This document shows, piece after piece, positions 17,670 to 26,798 of a stretch of DNA of 64,000 bases. The DNA is from an uncultured Burkholderiales bacterium. GTDB lineage: Bacteria > Pseudomonadota > Gammaproteobacteria > Burkholderiales > Burkholderiaceae_C. Location of the stretch: assembly GCA_903838355.1 (NCBI GenBank), contig CAILYC010000001.1:1-64000 (forward strand), given 5' to 3'. The position numbers and the translations under genes were made by a program. Each line of letters starts with the position of its first letter. Within the stretch, counting starts at the first letter, position 1. The notes beneath the pieces are model-generated. The model was not told the DNA's origin and ran no database searches. It saw only the letters and a program-made list of their open reading frames with translations.

Positions 17670-18136
17670 GCATCAGGATCATAGTGCAGCACCACATCGC
17701 GCGTTTCGTCCAAATTCACCACCAAGCCAATCTCAAGACTGGCGGGCGGCAGCAGGCCCACCACCCGCTGTGGCCACTCATAAATTTTCAAACCCGGCAA
17801 GGCAAAGACATCGCCCAGTCCTGCCTCATCCCACTCCAAGGGATCGCGCATTCGGTAAAAATCCATGTGCCAAATACTCAAAGGGATTTGACCTTGTTTG
17901 GCTTGTTTACCTTGTTCGCCTTGTTGCGCGGTGTACCCTTGGTAGGTTTCCACCAAGCCGTAAGTTGGGCTCTTGATCACGCCGCTCACCCCCAGGGACC
18001 TCAGCAAATGGCGAACCAAGGTGGTCTTGCCCGCACCCAAGTCGCCGCTCAAGGCAATTTGCGCGTTCAGGATGCTTGGATTGAGCGCCAAGGCTTGCGC
18101 AAAACCCTGGGTCTGGCCCTCATGGGTCCATTTCAT
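17654..18136 (-). CDS. tsaE: tRNA t6A biosynthesis ATPase TsaE
   Basis: P-loop ATPase of the TsaB-TsaD-TsaE complex that makes N6-threonylcarbamoyl-A37 in ANN-decoding tRNAs. Walker A SGDLGAGKTTL and the following IKSPTYGLVETY are diagnostic. About 160 aa from the ATG at 18136; an upstream in-frame ATG at 18175 would add 13 residues. The middle (TAQQGEQGKQAKQGQ) is a Gln/Gly-rich insert. The 3' end overlaps amiC by 16 bases. The 5' end overlaps or abuts the start of queG on the other strand. Confidence 0.93.
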   Translation of the reverse strand: MKWTHEGQTQGFAQALALNPSILNAQIALSGDLGAGKTTLVRHLLRSLGVSGVIKSPTYGLVETYQGYTAQQGEQGKQAKQGQIPLSIWHMDFYRMRDPLEWDEAGLGDVFALPGLKIYEWPQRVVGLLPPASLEIGLVVNLDETRDVVLHYDPDAWSFV

Positions 18137-19478
18137 GCATACTGTGCTCTTGGCGTTATTCAAAGGGACACCCATTTTGCTAGATTCTTCGGCATTGTTA
18201 GACCAGATCCAGTCCTGGGGACAAGACCTAGGATTTTCTCAAATCGGCATCTCAAGCGTGGACCTCAGTCGTGCACAGGCCCCACTTTTGGCCTGGCTAG
18301 CACAAGGCTTTCACGGTGACATGGGCTACATGGCTCGCCATGGTTTACTGCGCACAAAGCCTCAAGACTTGCACACCGGCACCTTGAGCATTGTCACCGC
18401 GCGGATGAATTACCTGCCCAGACTCGATGCACCCAAGGCCGCTTTGCCGAGTCAAACTTCTGGCATGCCTTCAAAAAAATTGATACGTTTGCATTCTAAA
18501 GAGTTTCCGCCCCCCAAAACCACACTCGAAGCGATACAAGACTGCGATGAAAACACCACTCACGACAAGCCCGCAGCGCCAACTTGGACCGAGCGAGAGT
18601 GGCAAAGACTTGAAGACCCTCAACAAGCGGTGGTTTCAATTTATGCTCGCGGCAGAGACTATCACAAAGTGATGAAACAGCGCTTGGTGCTGCTGGCTGA
18701 GAAAATTCAAATGCATCTGGGCCCCTTGGGCTACCGAGTCTTCACCGACTCTGCGCCCGTGATGGAGGTTCAACTCGCGACCCAGTCGGGTCTAGGTTGG
18801 CGGGGCAAACACACCTTGGCCTTGCACAGGACGGCGGGCTCGATGTTTTTTTTGGGTGAGATTTTTATCAATCAGGATCTGACCCAGGCTTTGCGTGATC
18901 AAGACCGTCTTCGCTATAACCATGACTCGGAGAACCATTGTGGCAGTTGCCACGCATGCATCGACATCTGCCCTACCCAAGCCATCGTTGCACCCTATGT
19001 TTTGGATGCAAGGCGATGCATCTCCTACCTGACGATTGAACACAAGGGCTCGATCGATGAGGATTTGAGGCCCTTGATGGGCAACCGCATTTACGGATGC
19101 GATGACTGTCAGCTCATTTGTCCTTGGAATAAATTTGCCAAGCGCGCCGTGGTGAGCGACTTTGATGAAAAAAAACACTTGAGCAACCCCACTTTGCTGC
19201 AACTGTGGAACTGGACGTCAGCAGACTTTGAGCGCCATACCGAAGGTCAAGCCATTCGTCGCATTGGGTTTGAGCAATGGGTGAGGAATTTGGCCATTGC
19301 CCTGGGCAACGCCTTGCGTCAAACGCCAGACCCCGAGCAAATCCATCAGCTCCAAGGCGCTTTGTCTCTTCGCTTGGGGGATACGAGCCCACTGGTGCGA
19401 GAACACGTGCAATGGGCGTTGAAACAAAACGCAAAAAAACAGGGATCCACCTTGTCAAGCGCTGCTTTCAAAACGTGA
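18135..19478 (+). CDS. queG: epoxyqueuosine reductase QueG
   Basis: Cobalamin- and Fe-S-dependent enzyme for the last step of queuosine synthesis in tRNA (epoxyqueuosine to queuosine). The catalytic aspartate is in FTDSAPVME, and two 4Fe-4S clusters are bound by CGSCHACIDICP and CDDCQLICPWN. From ATG 18135 it is 447 aa; TTG 18177 would give 433 aa, and either start overlaps tsaE on the other strand. An extra segment of about 45 residues lies between RMNYLP and SIYARGRDYHK compared with E. coli QueG. The stop overlaps the next gene's GTG (GTGA). Confidence 0.92.
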   Translation: MHTVLLALFKGTPILLDSSALLDQIQSWGQDLGFSQIGISSVDLSRAQAPLLAWLAQGFHGDMGYMARHGLLRTKPQDLHTGTLSIVTARMNYLPRLDAPKAALPSQTSGMPSKKLIRLHSKEFPPPKTTLEAIQDCDENTTHDKPAAPTWTEREWQRLEDPQQAVVSIYARGRDYHKVMKQRLVLLAEKIQMHLGPLGYRVFTDSAPVMEVQLATQSGLGWRGKHTLALHRTAGSMFFLGEIFINQDLTQALRDQDRLRYNHDSENHCGSCHACIDICPTQAIVAPYVLDARRCISYLTIEHKGSIDEDLRPLMGNRIYGCDDCQLICPWNKFAKRAVVSDFDEKKHLSNPTLLQLWNWTSADFERHTEGQAIRRIGFEQWVRNLAIALGNALRQTPDPEQIHQLQGALSLRLGDTSPLVREHVQWALKQNAKKQGSTLSSAAFKT

Positions 19479-20437
19479 ACATTACCCGTCAACCAGTGCA
19501 AGCCCATACCATCACGCTCAAGAATCGACAACGGTCATGGACTTGTTTGAGCGGCGAGAGCGTGGTTCAAAGCGCCACACGCCAAGGCATTGAATTGCCC
19601 ACGAGTTGCCGAAACGGCACCTGCCGCACTTGTTTGATCCCGTCCTCCAAGGGCGCGGTTGAGCACCTCATCGAATGGCCAGGATTGAGCTTGGAGGAAA
19701 AACGCCAAGGCGCTCTCTTGCCCTGTGTTGCTGGTGTGACTTCAGACCTGGAAATTGAAGACGCCCACTTGAGGGATGCCATTTTTGAGCAGGCCTTTCA
19801 CCTCTTGTACGAAGACCCCGAACTGTTGGTTCTCAACAAACCGAGTGGCCTCTTGGCCGTTCCCGGTAAAGGTGTCGATAAACTCGACAGCCTATCGCAC
19901 CGAGTTCAGATGAAGTACCCGAGCGCTTTGATCGTTCACCGCTTGGATCAAGCCACATCGGGCCTGATGCTCATGGCCCAAAACCCCGACGCTCAAAGGG
20001 CATTGTCGCGGCATTTTTCCGATCGATCGGTTGATAAACGCTACTTGGCCAAAGTTCAAGCCTCTCTCACGCCAAGCCCAGAGTGGCAGACCATTGACGA
20101 GCCGATTTATGCAGACTGGTCGCTACGACCCAAAAGGGTGATTGACGCCTTGGGACAAGCAAGCCTCACGCGTTGGCGGGTGTTGCACTCGAGCGCTGGG
20201 TTTTCATGGTTGGAGCTCCAACCCATGACCGGTCGTACACACCAACTTCGACTTCATTTAAGCCACATGGGCTGGCCCATCGTCGGAGACCGTTTGTACG
20301 CCCCCGAATCGATCCAAGCGCTCAGTGAGCGAATGCTTCTCCACGCTTGGAAAATCACATTTCAACACCCCGTCAGCCAAGAGATCATGCAGTTTGAGGC
20401 CACCGCACCACAAGCGTTGACGGGCCCTTGGACTTAA
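19475..20437 (+). CDS. rluA: 2Fe-2S ferredoxin domain fused to RluA-type pseudouridine synthase
   Basis: 320-residue two-domain protein. Residues about 10-95 form a plant-type ferredoxin domain with C45-x4-C50-x2-C53-x30-C84. From about residue 108 it matches RluA, which makes pseudouridine in 23S rRNA (position 746) and tRNA position 32: NKPSGLLAVPG (121-131), HRLDQATSG with catalytic D158, and PMTGRTHQLRLH. There is no frameshift between the domains. The GTG start at 19475 overlaps the queG stop (GTGA); an ATG at 19412 would lie inside queG. RluA normally has no Fe-S domain, so the role of the ferredoxin part is unknown. Confidence 0.88.
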   Translation: MNITRQPVQAHTITLKNRQRSWTCLSGESVVQSATRQGIELPTSCRNGTCRTCLIPSSKGAVEHLIEWPGLSLEEKRQGALLPCVAGVTSDLEIEDAHLRDAIFEQAFHLLYEDPELLVLNKPSGLLAVPGKGVDKLDSLSHRVQMKYPSALIVHRLDQATSGLMLMAQNPDAQRALSRHFSDRSVDKRYLAKVQASLTPSPEWQTIDEPIYADWSLRPKRVIDALGQASLTRWRVLHSSAGFSWLELQPMTGRTHQLRLHLSHMGWPIVGDRLYAPESIQALSERMLLHAWKITFQHPVSQEIMQFEATAPQALTGPWT

Positions 20438-21192
20438 AGAGACGAGCTCTGGGCATCGGGCGCTTTCAAAAGGCGCGTGCTCCAAAAAACCAATACCAAT
20501 AGGGTGCATGCAAGCACGGCCGAAGACCCCAGTGTTCCGAGGTTCAAGCCGCCACTCTCCAGAGGTTTGGACAACCAGTCGCCAAAGGTCGCACCAAATG
20601 GGCGCGTCAACACAAAAGCGATCCAAAACAACACAACGGTGTTGACTTTTGTGTATCGGTAAAGAGCGCCCACCAAAGCCATCAAACTGCCCATGAGGAT
20701 TGCGCCTCCCACGAACCCCAAGCCAGAGTCATCGGCCAAGAAGTCCCCCAACGCTGTGCCCAAGGTGTTGGAGAGCAAAATGGCCGACCAATAAAACAAC
20801 TCTGCGCGTCGGGTGTTGATGCTCGAGACACTCAAGGACTTCTCCAGTCGATGCCACAACAGCAAGACCATGCACAAACTGCCCAAAAGCAAGCTCGCCC
20901 CCAATGCATAGCCCAGTTCGAGCGTGCGGTCCAAGAAATCCGACAAGGTGGTGCCGGCAATGCTGGTGGTCAACATGACGGTCCAAAACAAAAACGGGAT
21001 GAATTTTTTTGCCCTCATTTGAAACACCAAGGACACCGCAAAGATCGCCAGCAAAATGATCGTGCTTTGGGCATAGCCCACATTCATCGTCATGGAGAGC
21101 AAATCCCCCGCGGTTTCACCCAAGGTGGTGGCGCAAATTTTCATCGCCCAGTAACCCAAGGTGAGCTGGGCAATTTTGTTGACTGTTCGCAT
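20434..21192 (-). CDS. multi-repeat integral membrane protein, COG4705-like
   Basis: 252-residue polytopic membrane protein with roughly seven to eight hydrophobic helices. Four internal repeats share a T-x2-G-x-T-x-GD-like core: CATTLGETAGDLL (about 21-33), TTSIAGTTLSDFL, SNTLGTALGDFLAD and TRPFGATFGDWLSKP. The acidic residue within each repeat sits at a helix boundary, hinting at an ion or metal path, but no function is established to my knowledge. It ends 3 bases inside the convergent RluA fusion gene and follows the beta-propeller gene by about 12 bases, so those two are probably co-transcribed. Confidence 0.75.
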   Translation of the reverse strand: MRTVNKIAQLTLGYWAMKICATTLGETAGDLLSMTMNVGYAQSTIILLAIFAVSLVFQMRAKKFIPFLFWTVMLTTSIAGTTLSDFLDRTLELGYALGASLLLGSLCMVLLLWHRLEKSLSVSSINTRRAELFYWSAILLSNTLGTALGDFLADDSGLGFVGGAILMGSLMALVGALYRYTKVNTVVLFWIAFVLTRPFGATFGDWLSKPLESGGLNLGTLGSSAVLACTLLVLVFWSTRLLKAPDAQSSSL

Positions 21193-21203
21193 CGTTGCTG
21201 CTG

Positions 21204-22211
21204 CTAGTTTTGAGGCTGCACCACCAACACCCTGAACGAGTTGGCAACCCCCACTGGTTTACCCTCGCCTTTGGGTAAAAAGTCGGCGGTGGGCAAATAA
21301 AGGGTATGCGTGAACGGGTCGCTCGCGATCGTTTTGGCGTGCAAGGCCGTGGGGAGTGTTGCCACCGTCTCAAAGTGCAAGGGCGAGACTTCTCGCACGA
21401 TGCTTAAGGTGCCGTCGCCGCCATTGGAAGAAAACGCTGCGCCGTCCATCCAAGCCACACCATCGGGCTGCTCGCCAATCATCGCCTCACCGAGCGGCTC
21501 TCCCAGTGCAGAGCTCACCACCATTTTGTGGTTTTCACAAACCGAATAAAAACGCCTTTGATCATCCATGGCCAAGCCTGAAGGGCTCTCACAGTTCTTT
21601 AATTTTTTCCTCAACACCACCTTGGCGCTCACGGGATTGAGGGCCGCGATCTCTCGGGTGTCTTCGATATTGAAATAGACCCATCCATTGGGCGCCACCA
21701 CCGCCACTTCGGGCTTGCCGTTCACCGCCACCGTGGCCACAAGCTTGAGTGTCTTGGCGTCAACAACGCTCACGTCTTTGCTTTTGCCATTGAAGCTCAA
21801 CACCCGTTGAGATTGGGGCTCATAGACAATCGCGTCCGGGTTGGCTCCCACCGCAATGGTGCTCAAGGTTTTCAAGCTCGCAAGGTCAAAGACCGTCAAG
21901 GTGTTGGCGCGTCCATTGCTCGTGAAACCCAAACCCAAATCGCTGGCTGTCGCCACCCCGTGAACGCCAGGTGTGTCGACAATGGTACCCAGCAAGGTCT
22001 TCGTTTGAGTGTTGATCACCTCAGTTTGCGAGCCGTGCGAGACATACAAGCGTTGAGCCTTGGCATCTTGAAAGAGAAAATCCCATTTGGCCTCGCCCCC
22101 CAGCGCAATTTGACCCGTCACCTTGAAGGCGGGTGTTTGAGCGCCCAGGCTACCAGACAGACCCGCGCCCAGCACGGCCAATACAAGCAAGTTTTCTAGT
22201 GCTTTTAGCAT
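21204..22211 (-). CDS. secreted YVTN-type beta-propeller protein (YncE-like)
   Basis: 335-residue protein with an N-terminal signal peptide (ALENLLVLAVLGAGLSGSLG, cleavage near AQ) and seven-bladed propeller repeats such as GFTSNGRANTLTVFDL, VLSFNGKSKDVSVVDAKTL and NGWVYFNIEDTREIAAL. YncE-like proteins are periplasmic scaffolds or binding proteins; no enzyme signature is visible. The frame is open to 22301; ATG 22211 is preferred for the signal peptide, though ATG near 22244 is possible. Divergent from the thiolase gene. Confidence 0.82.
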   Translation of the reverse strand: MLKALENLLVLAVLGAGLSGSLGAQTPAFKVTGQIALGGEAKWDFLFQDAKAQRLYVSHGSQTEVINTQTKTLLGTIVDTPGVHGVATASDLGLGFTSNGRANTLTVFDLASLKTLSTIAVGANPDAIVYEPQSQRVLSFNGKSKDVSVVDAKTLKLVATVAVNGKPEVAVVAPNGWVYFNIEDTREIAALNPVSAKVVLRKKLKNCESPSGLAMDDQRRFYSVCENHKMVVSSALGEPLGEAMIGEQPDGVAWMDGAAFSSNGGDGTLSIVREVSPLHFETVATLPTALHAKTIASDPFTHTLYLPTADFLPKGEGKPVGVANSFRVLVVQPQN

Positions 22212-22362
22212 TGAATTTTCCAATCGTTTGAGTTTGCTCATCATATGACCAAAACATGACACCACGATTACTTCGGGGTTCATCTGGAGATTCATTGGCA
22301 CGCCATTGCGTTAGACTTTGTTGGAAAATTCTGTTTTTTTACCCTTCAAAAAGGAATTGAAT
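22212..22362. promoter_or_regulatory. divergent intergenic region, propeller / thiolase
   Basis: 151 bases separate two divergent starts. AAAAGGA before the thiolase ATG is a good ribosome binding site. No confident -35/-10 pair or operator was recognised. Confidence 0.25.
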
Positions 22363-23544
22363 ATGCGTGAAGTTGTCGTTGTGAGCGCTTTGAGAACGGC
22401 CATTGGTAGCTTTGGGGGAAGTTTAAAGGACACCCCGCCCACCGTGCTGGCCACCACCGTGGTCAAAGAGTCGATTCAACGTGCGGGCATCGTGGCCAAA
22501 GAGGTGGACCAAGTGGTGATGGGCCACGTCATCAACACCGAACCCAAGGACCTGTACCTCTCGCGCGTGGCCGCCATCGGGGCCGGTTGCGACAACCGCG
22601 TCACCGCCTTCAATGTCAACCGTTTGTGTGGCTCGGGTCTTCAAGCGCTCGTGTGCGCCGCCCAGTCCATCATGCTCGGCGACACCCAGATTGCCGTGGC
22701 CGGTGGCGCAGAAAACATGACCCGAGCGCCTTTTCTCAATACCTCGCAACGCTTTGGACAACGCATGGGGGATGTGCAACTCATGGACATGATGATTGGC
22801 GCCTTGCACGACCCCTTTGAAAACATCCACATGGGGGTGACGGCGGAAAATATCGCCAAAAAATGGGGCATTACACGACAAGAGCAAGACGCGCTGGCTT
22901 TGCAAAGTCACCAACGCGCGCAGCACGCCATCGCCCAAGGCTATTTCACCGATCAAATCACCCCCATTACCCTCAAAACCCGCAAGGGTCCGGTGCAATG
23001 GGTGAGCGATGAGCATTTGCGCATGGACGCCAGGGCGGAAGATTTCTCTCAATTAAAACCTGTCTTCATCAAAGAAAACGGCACGGTAACGCCTGGCAAT
23101 GCCTCAGGAATCAATGACGCCGGTGCAGCCTTGGTATTGATGGACAGCCAAGAGGCCAAAGCCCGTCACTTGAAACCCATGGCGCGCTTGGTCAGCCACG
23201 CCCACAGCGGCGTTGAAGCCGCCTACATGGGCATTGGGCCCGTGCCTGCAACCCTGGCGGCCCTCAAAAAAGCCGGTTTGACCGTGAAAGACTTGGATGT
23301 GATCGAGGCCAACGAAGCCTTTGCGGTTCAGGCCTGCGCGGTGATCAAAGATTTGGGGCTCGATCCGGCCAAGGTCAACCCCAACGGCTCGGGCATTTCT
23401 CTCGGGCACCCCATTGGTGCAACCGGGGCCTTGATCACGGTCAAGGCATTGCACGAGCTCGAGCGCATCAAAGGCCGCTACGCCTTGGTCACCATGTGCA
23501 TTGGTGGAGGACAAGGGATTGCCGCGATTTTTGAGCGAATTTAA
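22363..23544 (+). CDS. acetyl-CoA acetyltransferase (thiolase)
   Basis: 393-residue biosynthetic-type thiolase that condenses or cleaves acyl-CoA units (acetoacetyl-CoA or a similar 3-ketoacyl-CoA). The nucleophile is C89 in NRLCGSGLQA; the second half has GHPIGATGA with the catalytic histidine and CIGGGQG with the acid/base cysteine. The start at ATG 22363 is set by AAGGA eight bases upstream. It could supply polyhydroxybutyrate synthesis or act with scoAB in acetoacetate use; no phaB or phaC is in the window. Confidence 0.93.
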   Translation: MREVVVVSALRTAIGSFGGSLKDTPPTVLATTVVKESIQRAGIVAKEVDQVVMGHVINTEPKDLYLSRVAAIGAGCDNRVTAFNVNRLCGSGLQALVCAAQSIMLGDTQIAVAGGAENMTRAPFLNTSQRFGQRMGDVQLMDMMIGALHDPFENIHMGVTAENIAKKWGITRQEQDALALQSHQRAQHAIAQGYFTDQITPITLKTRKGPVQWVSDEHLRMDARAEDFSQLKPVFIKENGTVTPGNASGINDAGAALVLMDSQEAKARHLKPMARLVSHAHSGVEAAYMGIGPVPATLAALKKAGLTVKDLDVIEANEAFAVQACAVIKDLGLDPAKVNPNGSGISLGHPIGATGALITVKALHELERIKGRYALVTMCIGGGQGIAAIFERI

Positions 23545-23610
23545 CACGCCCCAGCCCACCAAACCCACGAGGGGGAGGTGACTCGCGCCCTGCGGCTTGA
23601 CACACCAAGC

Positions 23611-24648
23611 TCACGCCGCGAGCCGAGGCGACGCCAAGGGCTGCCCCATCAAACCCATTTCTTGGGCCAATAACGTGTAAGACTGTTCTTGCACCTGGGG
23701 GTCATGGGCCCAGGTGATCACCACGATCTCGTCCAAGCCATGGCGAGCAGCCAAGGCCTCCAAGCGTTGCGCGACACTCTGGGGGGTTCCGATCAAGGCT
23801 TTTTCTTGCATCGCTTTGACCACCGACCATTCCACATCGGTGAATGAGGCTGCCGCCTCTTCGGGCGAGAGCAGGGGTCCAATCTTGCCCGTGTTGCGGT
23901 CAAGTTTCCAGCGTGCTCGCCCATTGAATTGGTGCAAAGCCTCTTCATGGGTGTTTGCGGCCAATGCCCACACACACAAGGTGGCATGGGGCTTGCTGCC
24001 CGAGACCAAGGGCTTGAAGCCAGAGAAATACAAATCCATGGCTTGCTCCACCCCGGCTCCATCGGTGATGAAGTGAGCAAACGCATAAGGCAAACCAAAA
24101 TGAGCGGCCAACTGGGCACCATAGTCCGAACTGCCCAAAATCCAGATGTCGGGTTGCGTGTTGGACTGGGGGTAAGCAAAAACGCCCGCACCCGGATGGG
24201 AGGCGGGAAGCGGTGTGCCGCTCAGCCACGCACGCAACTCTAAAATTTGTTGTGGAAAATGGTCCGACGCGTAGCGGTTGGGGTTGAGCAGTTGCGCGGT
24301 TCTTTGGTCGCTGCCAGGCGCTCTGCCCACGCCCAAATCGATGCGCCCTGGCGCCAAGGCATCCAAGAGGCGGAACTGTTCGGCCACCTTGAGGGACGCG
24401 TAATGCGGCAGCATGACACCGGCACTGCCAATGCGGATCCTTTGGGTTTTCATGGCAATGGCGGCCATCAAAATCTCTGGCGCCGAGCCCAAAATACTGG
24501 GGTGAGAGTGGTGCTCGCTCACCCAAAAGCGGTGATACCCGAGACGCTCGGCCGTTTGCGCGAGTTGCACGGTTTGTAAAATGGTGTCTTGGTGGCTGCG
24601 CCCTTTGGGGTTGACCGATTGATCCAACACGGACAATTGAATGCTCAT
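23611..24648 (-). CDS. LLM-class flavin-dependent oxidoreductase
   Basis: 345-residue bacterial-luciferase-like monooxygenase of the YhbW/MsnO8-type group. Family features: LAQTAERLGYHRFWVSEHHS, the beta strand RIRIGSAGVMLPHY, APGRIDLGVGRAPG and the C-terminal LIGTPQSVAQRLEAL. These proteins use FMNH2 and oxygen; the substrate is not known. It stands alone on its strand between the convergent thiolase and ettA. Confidence 0.88.
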   Translation of the reverse strand: MSIQLSVLDQSVNPKGRSHQDTILQTVQLAQTAERLGYHRFWVSEHHSHPSILGSAPEILMAAIAMKTQRIRIGSAGVMLPHYASLKVAEQFRLLDALAPGRIDLGVGRAPGSDQRTAQLLNPNRYASDHFPQQILELRAWLSGTPLPASHPGAGVFAYPQSNTQPDIWILGSSDYGAQLAAHFGLPYAFAHFITDGAGVEQAMDLYFSGFKPLVSGSKPHATLCVWALAANTHEEALHQFNGRARWKLDRNTGKIGPLLSPEEAAASFTDVEWSVVKAMQEKALIGTPQSVAQRLEALAARHGLDEIVVITWAHDPQVQEQSYTLLAQEMGLMGQPLASPRLAA

Positions 24649-24798
24649 GGCGTGGCTCTGTTTTCTTGGGGTAGGACGAGAAGATGTTCACCCCATCATA
24701 GTCCAAGCCTCAACACGGTACAAGGATGGCGCCACCCTGTGCCCTGCCCTGCCCATCAGCACGGGCACTGGCAAAGAAGCTTGCGCGCGCCGCGAAAT

Positions 24799-26460
<1,662 letters not shown>

Positions 26461-26798
26461 GAGCGAAACTTTCCTAATTGAAATCAAATGAGCTGAGTAC
26501 TCTAACACCAATGCTGCGCAAGCATTGCACACTTGAGGCTTAATTTTGGGGGGAAATTGGTCGACAAGTGTTGGTTTTTTTGATCGGGTGCCGTGAAAGT
26601 TGCTCACTTAAGTGCAATTCATGAGACAATTAAGTCTGTTTAGGCAACCAGTCGCCTAAATATCAGCATTTCTGCTCGGGCTTTGCGCCGGTGATCCCAC
26701 CTGGTTTTTGCGCCCATTTTTTGTTCCCCGGTCTCTTACTGGTTGCCATTTTAAATGGCAATGATGACCCCTCCATGCGCCGGACTAGGCGCTCCACT
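26461..26798 (+). promoter_or_regulatory. divergent intergenic region with structured leader of the rhlE gene
   Basis: 338 bases between divergent ettA and rhlE. No gene is supported. It contains at least two stable inverted repeats in the rhlE leader: TTAGGC / GCCTAA (26640-26645 with 26654-26659) and TTGCCATT / AATGGCAA (26743-26750 with 26754-26761). No Shine-Dalgarno is seen close to the rhlE ATG, so the leader fold may control initiation. A long leader is common for cold-induced or autoregulated RNA helicases. Confidence 0.45.
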
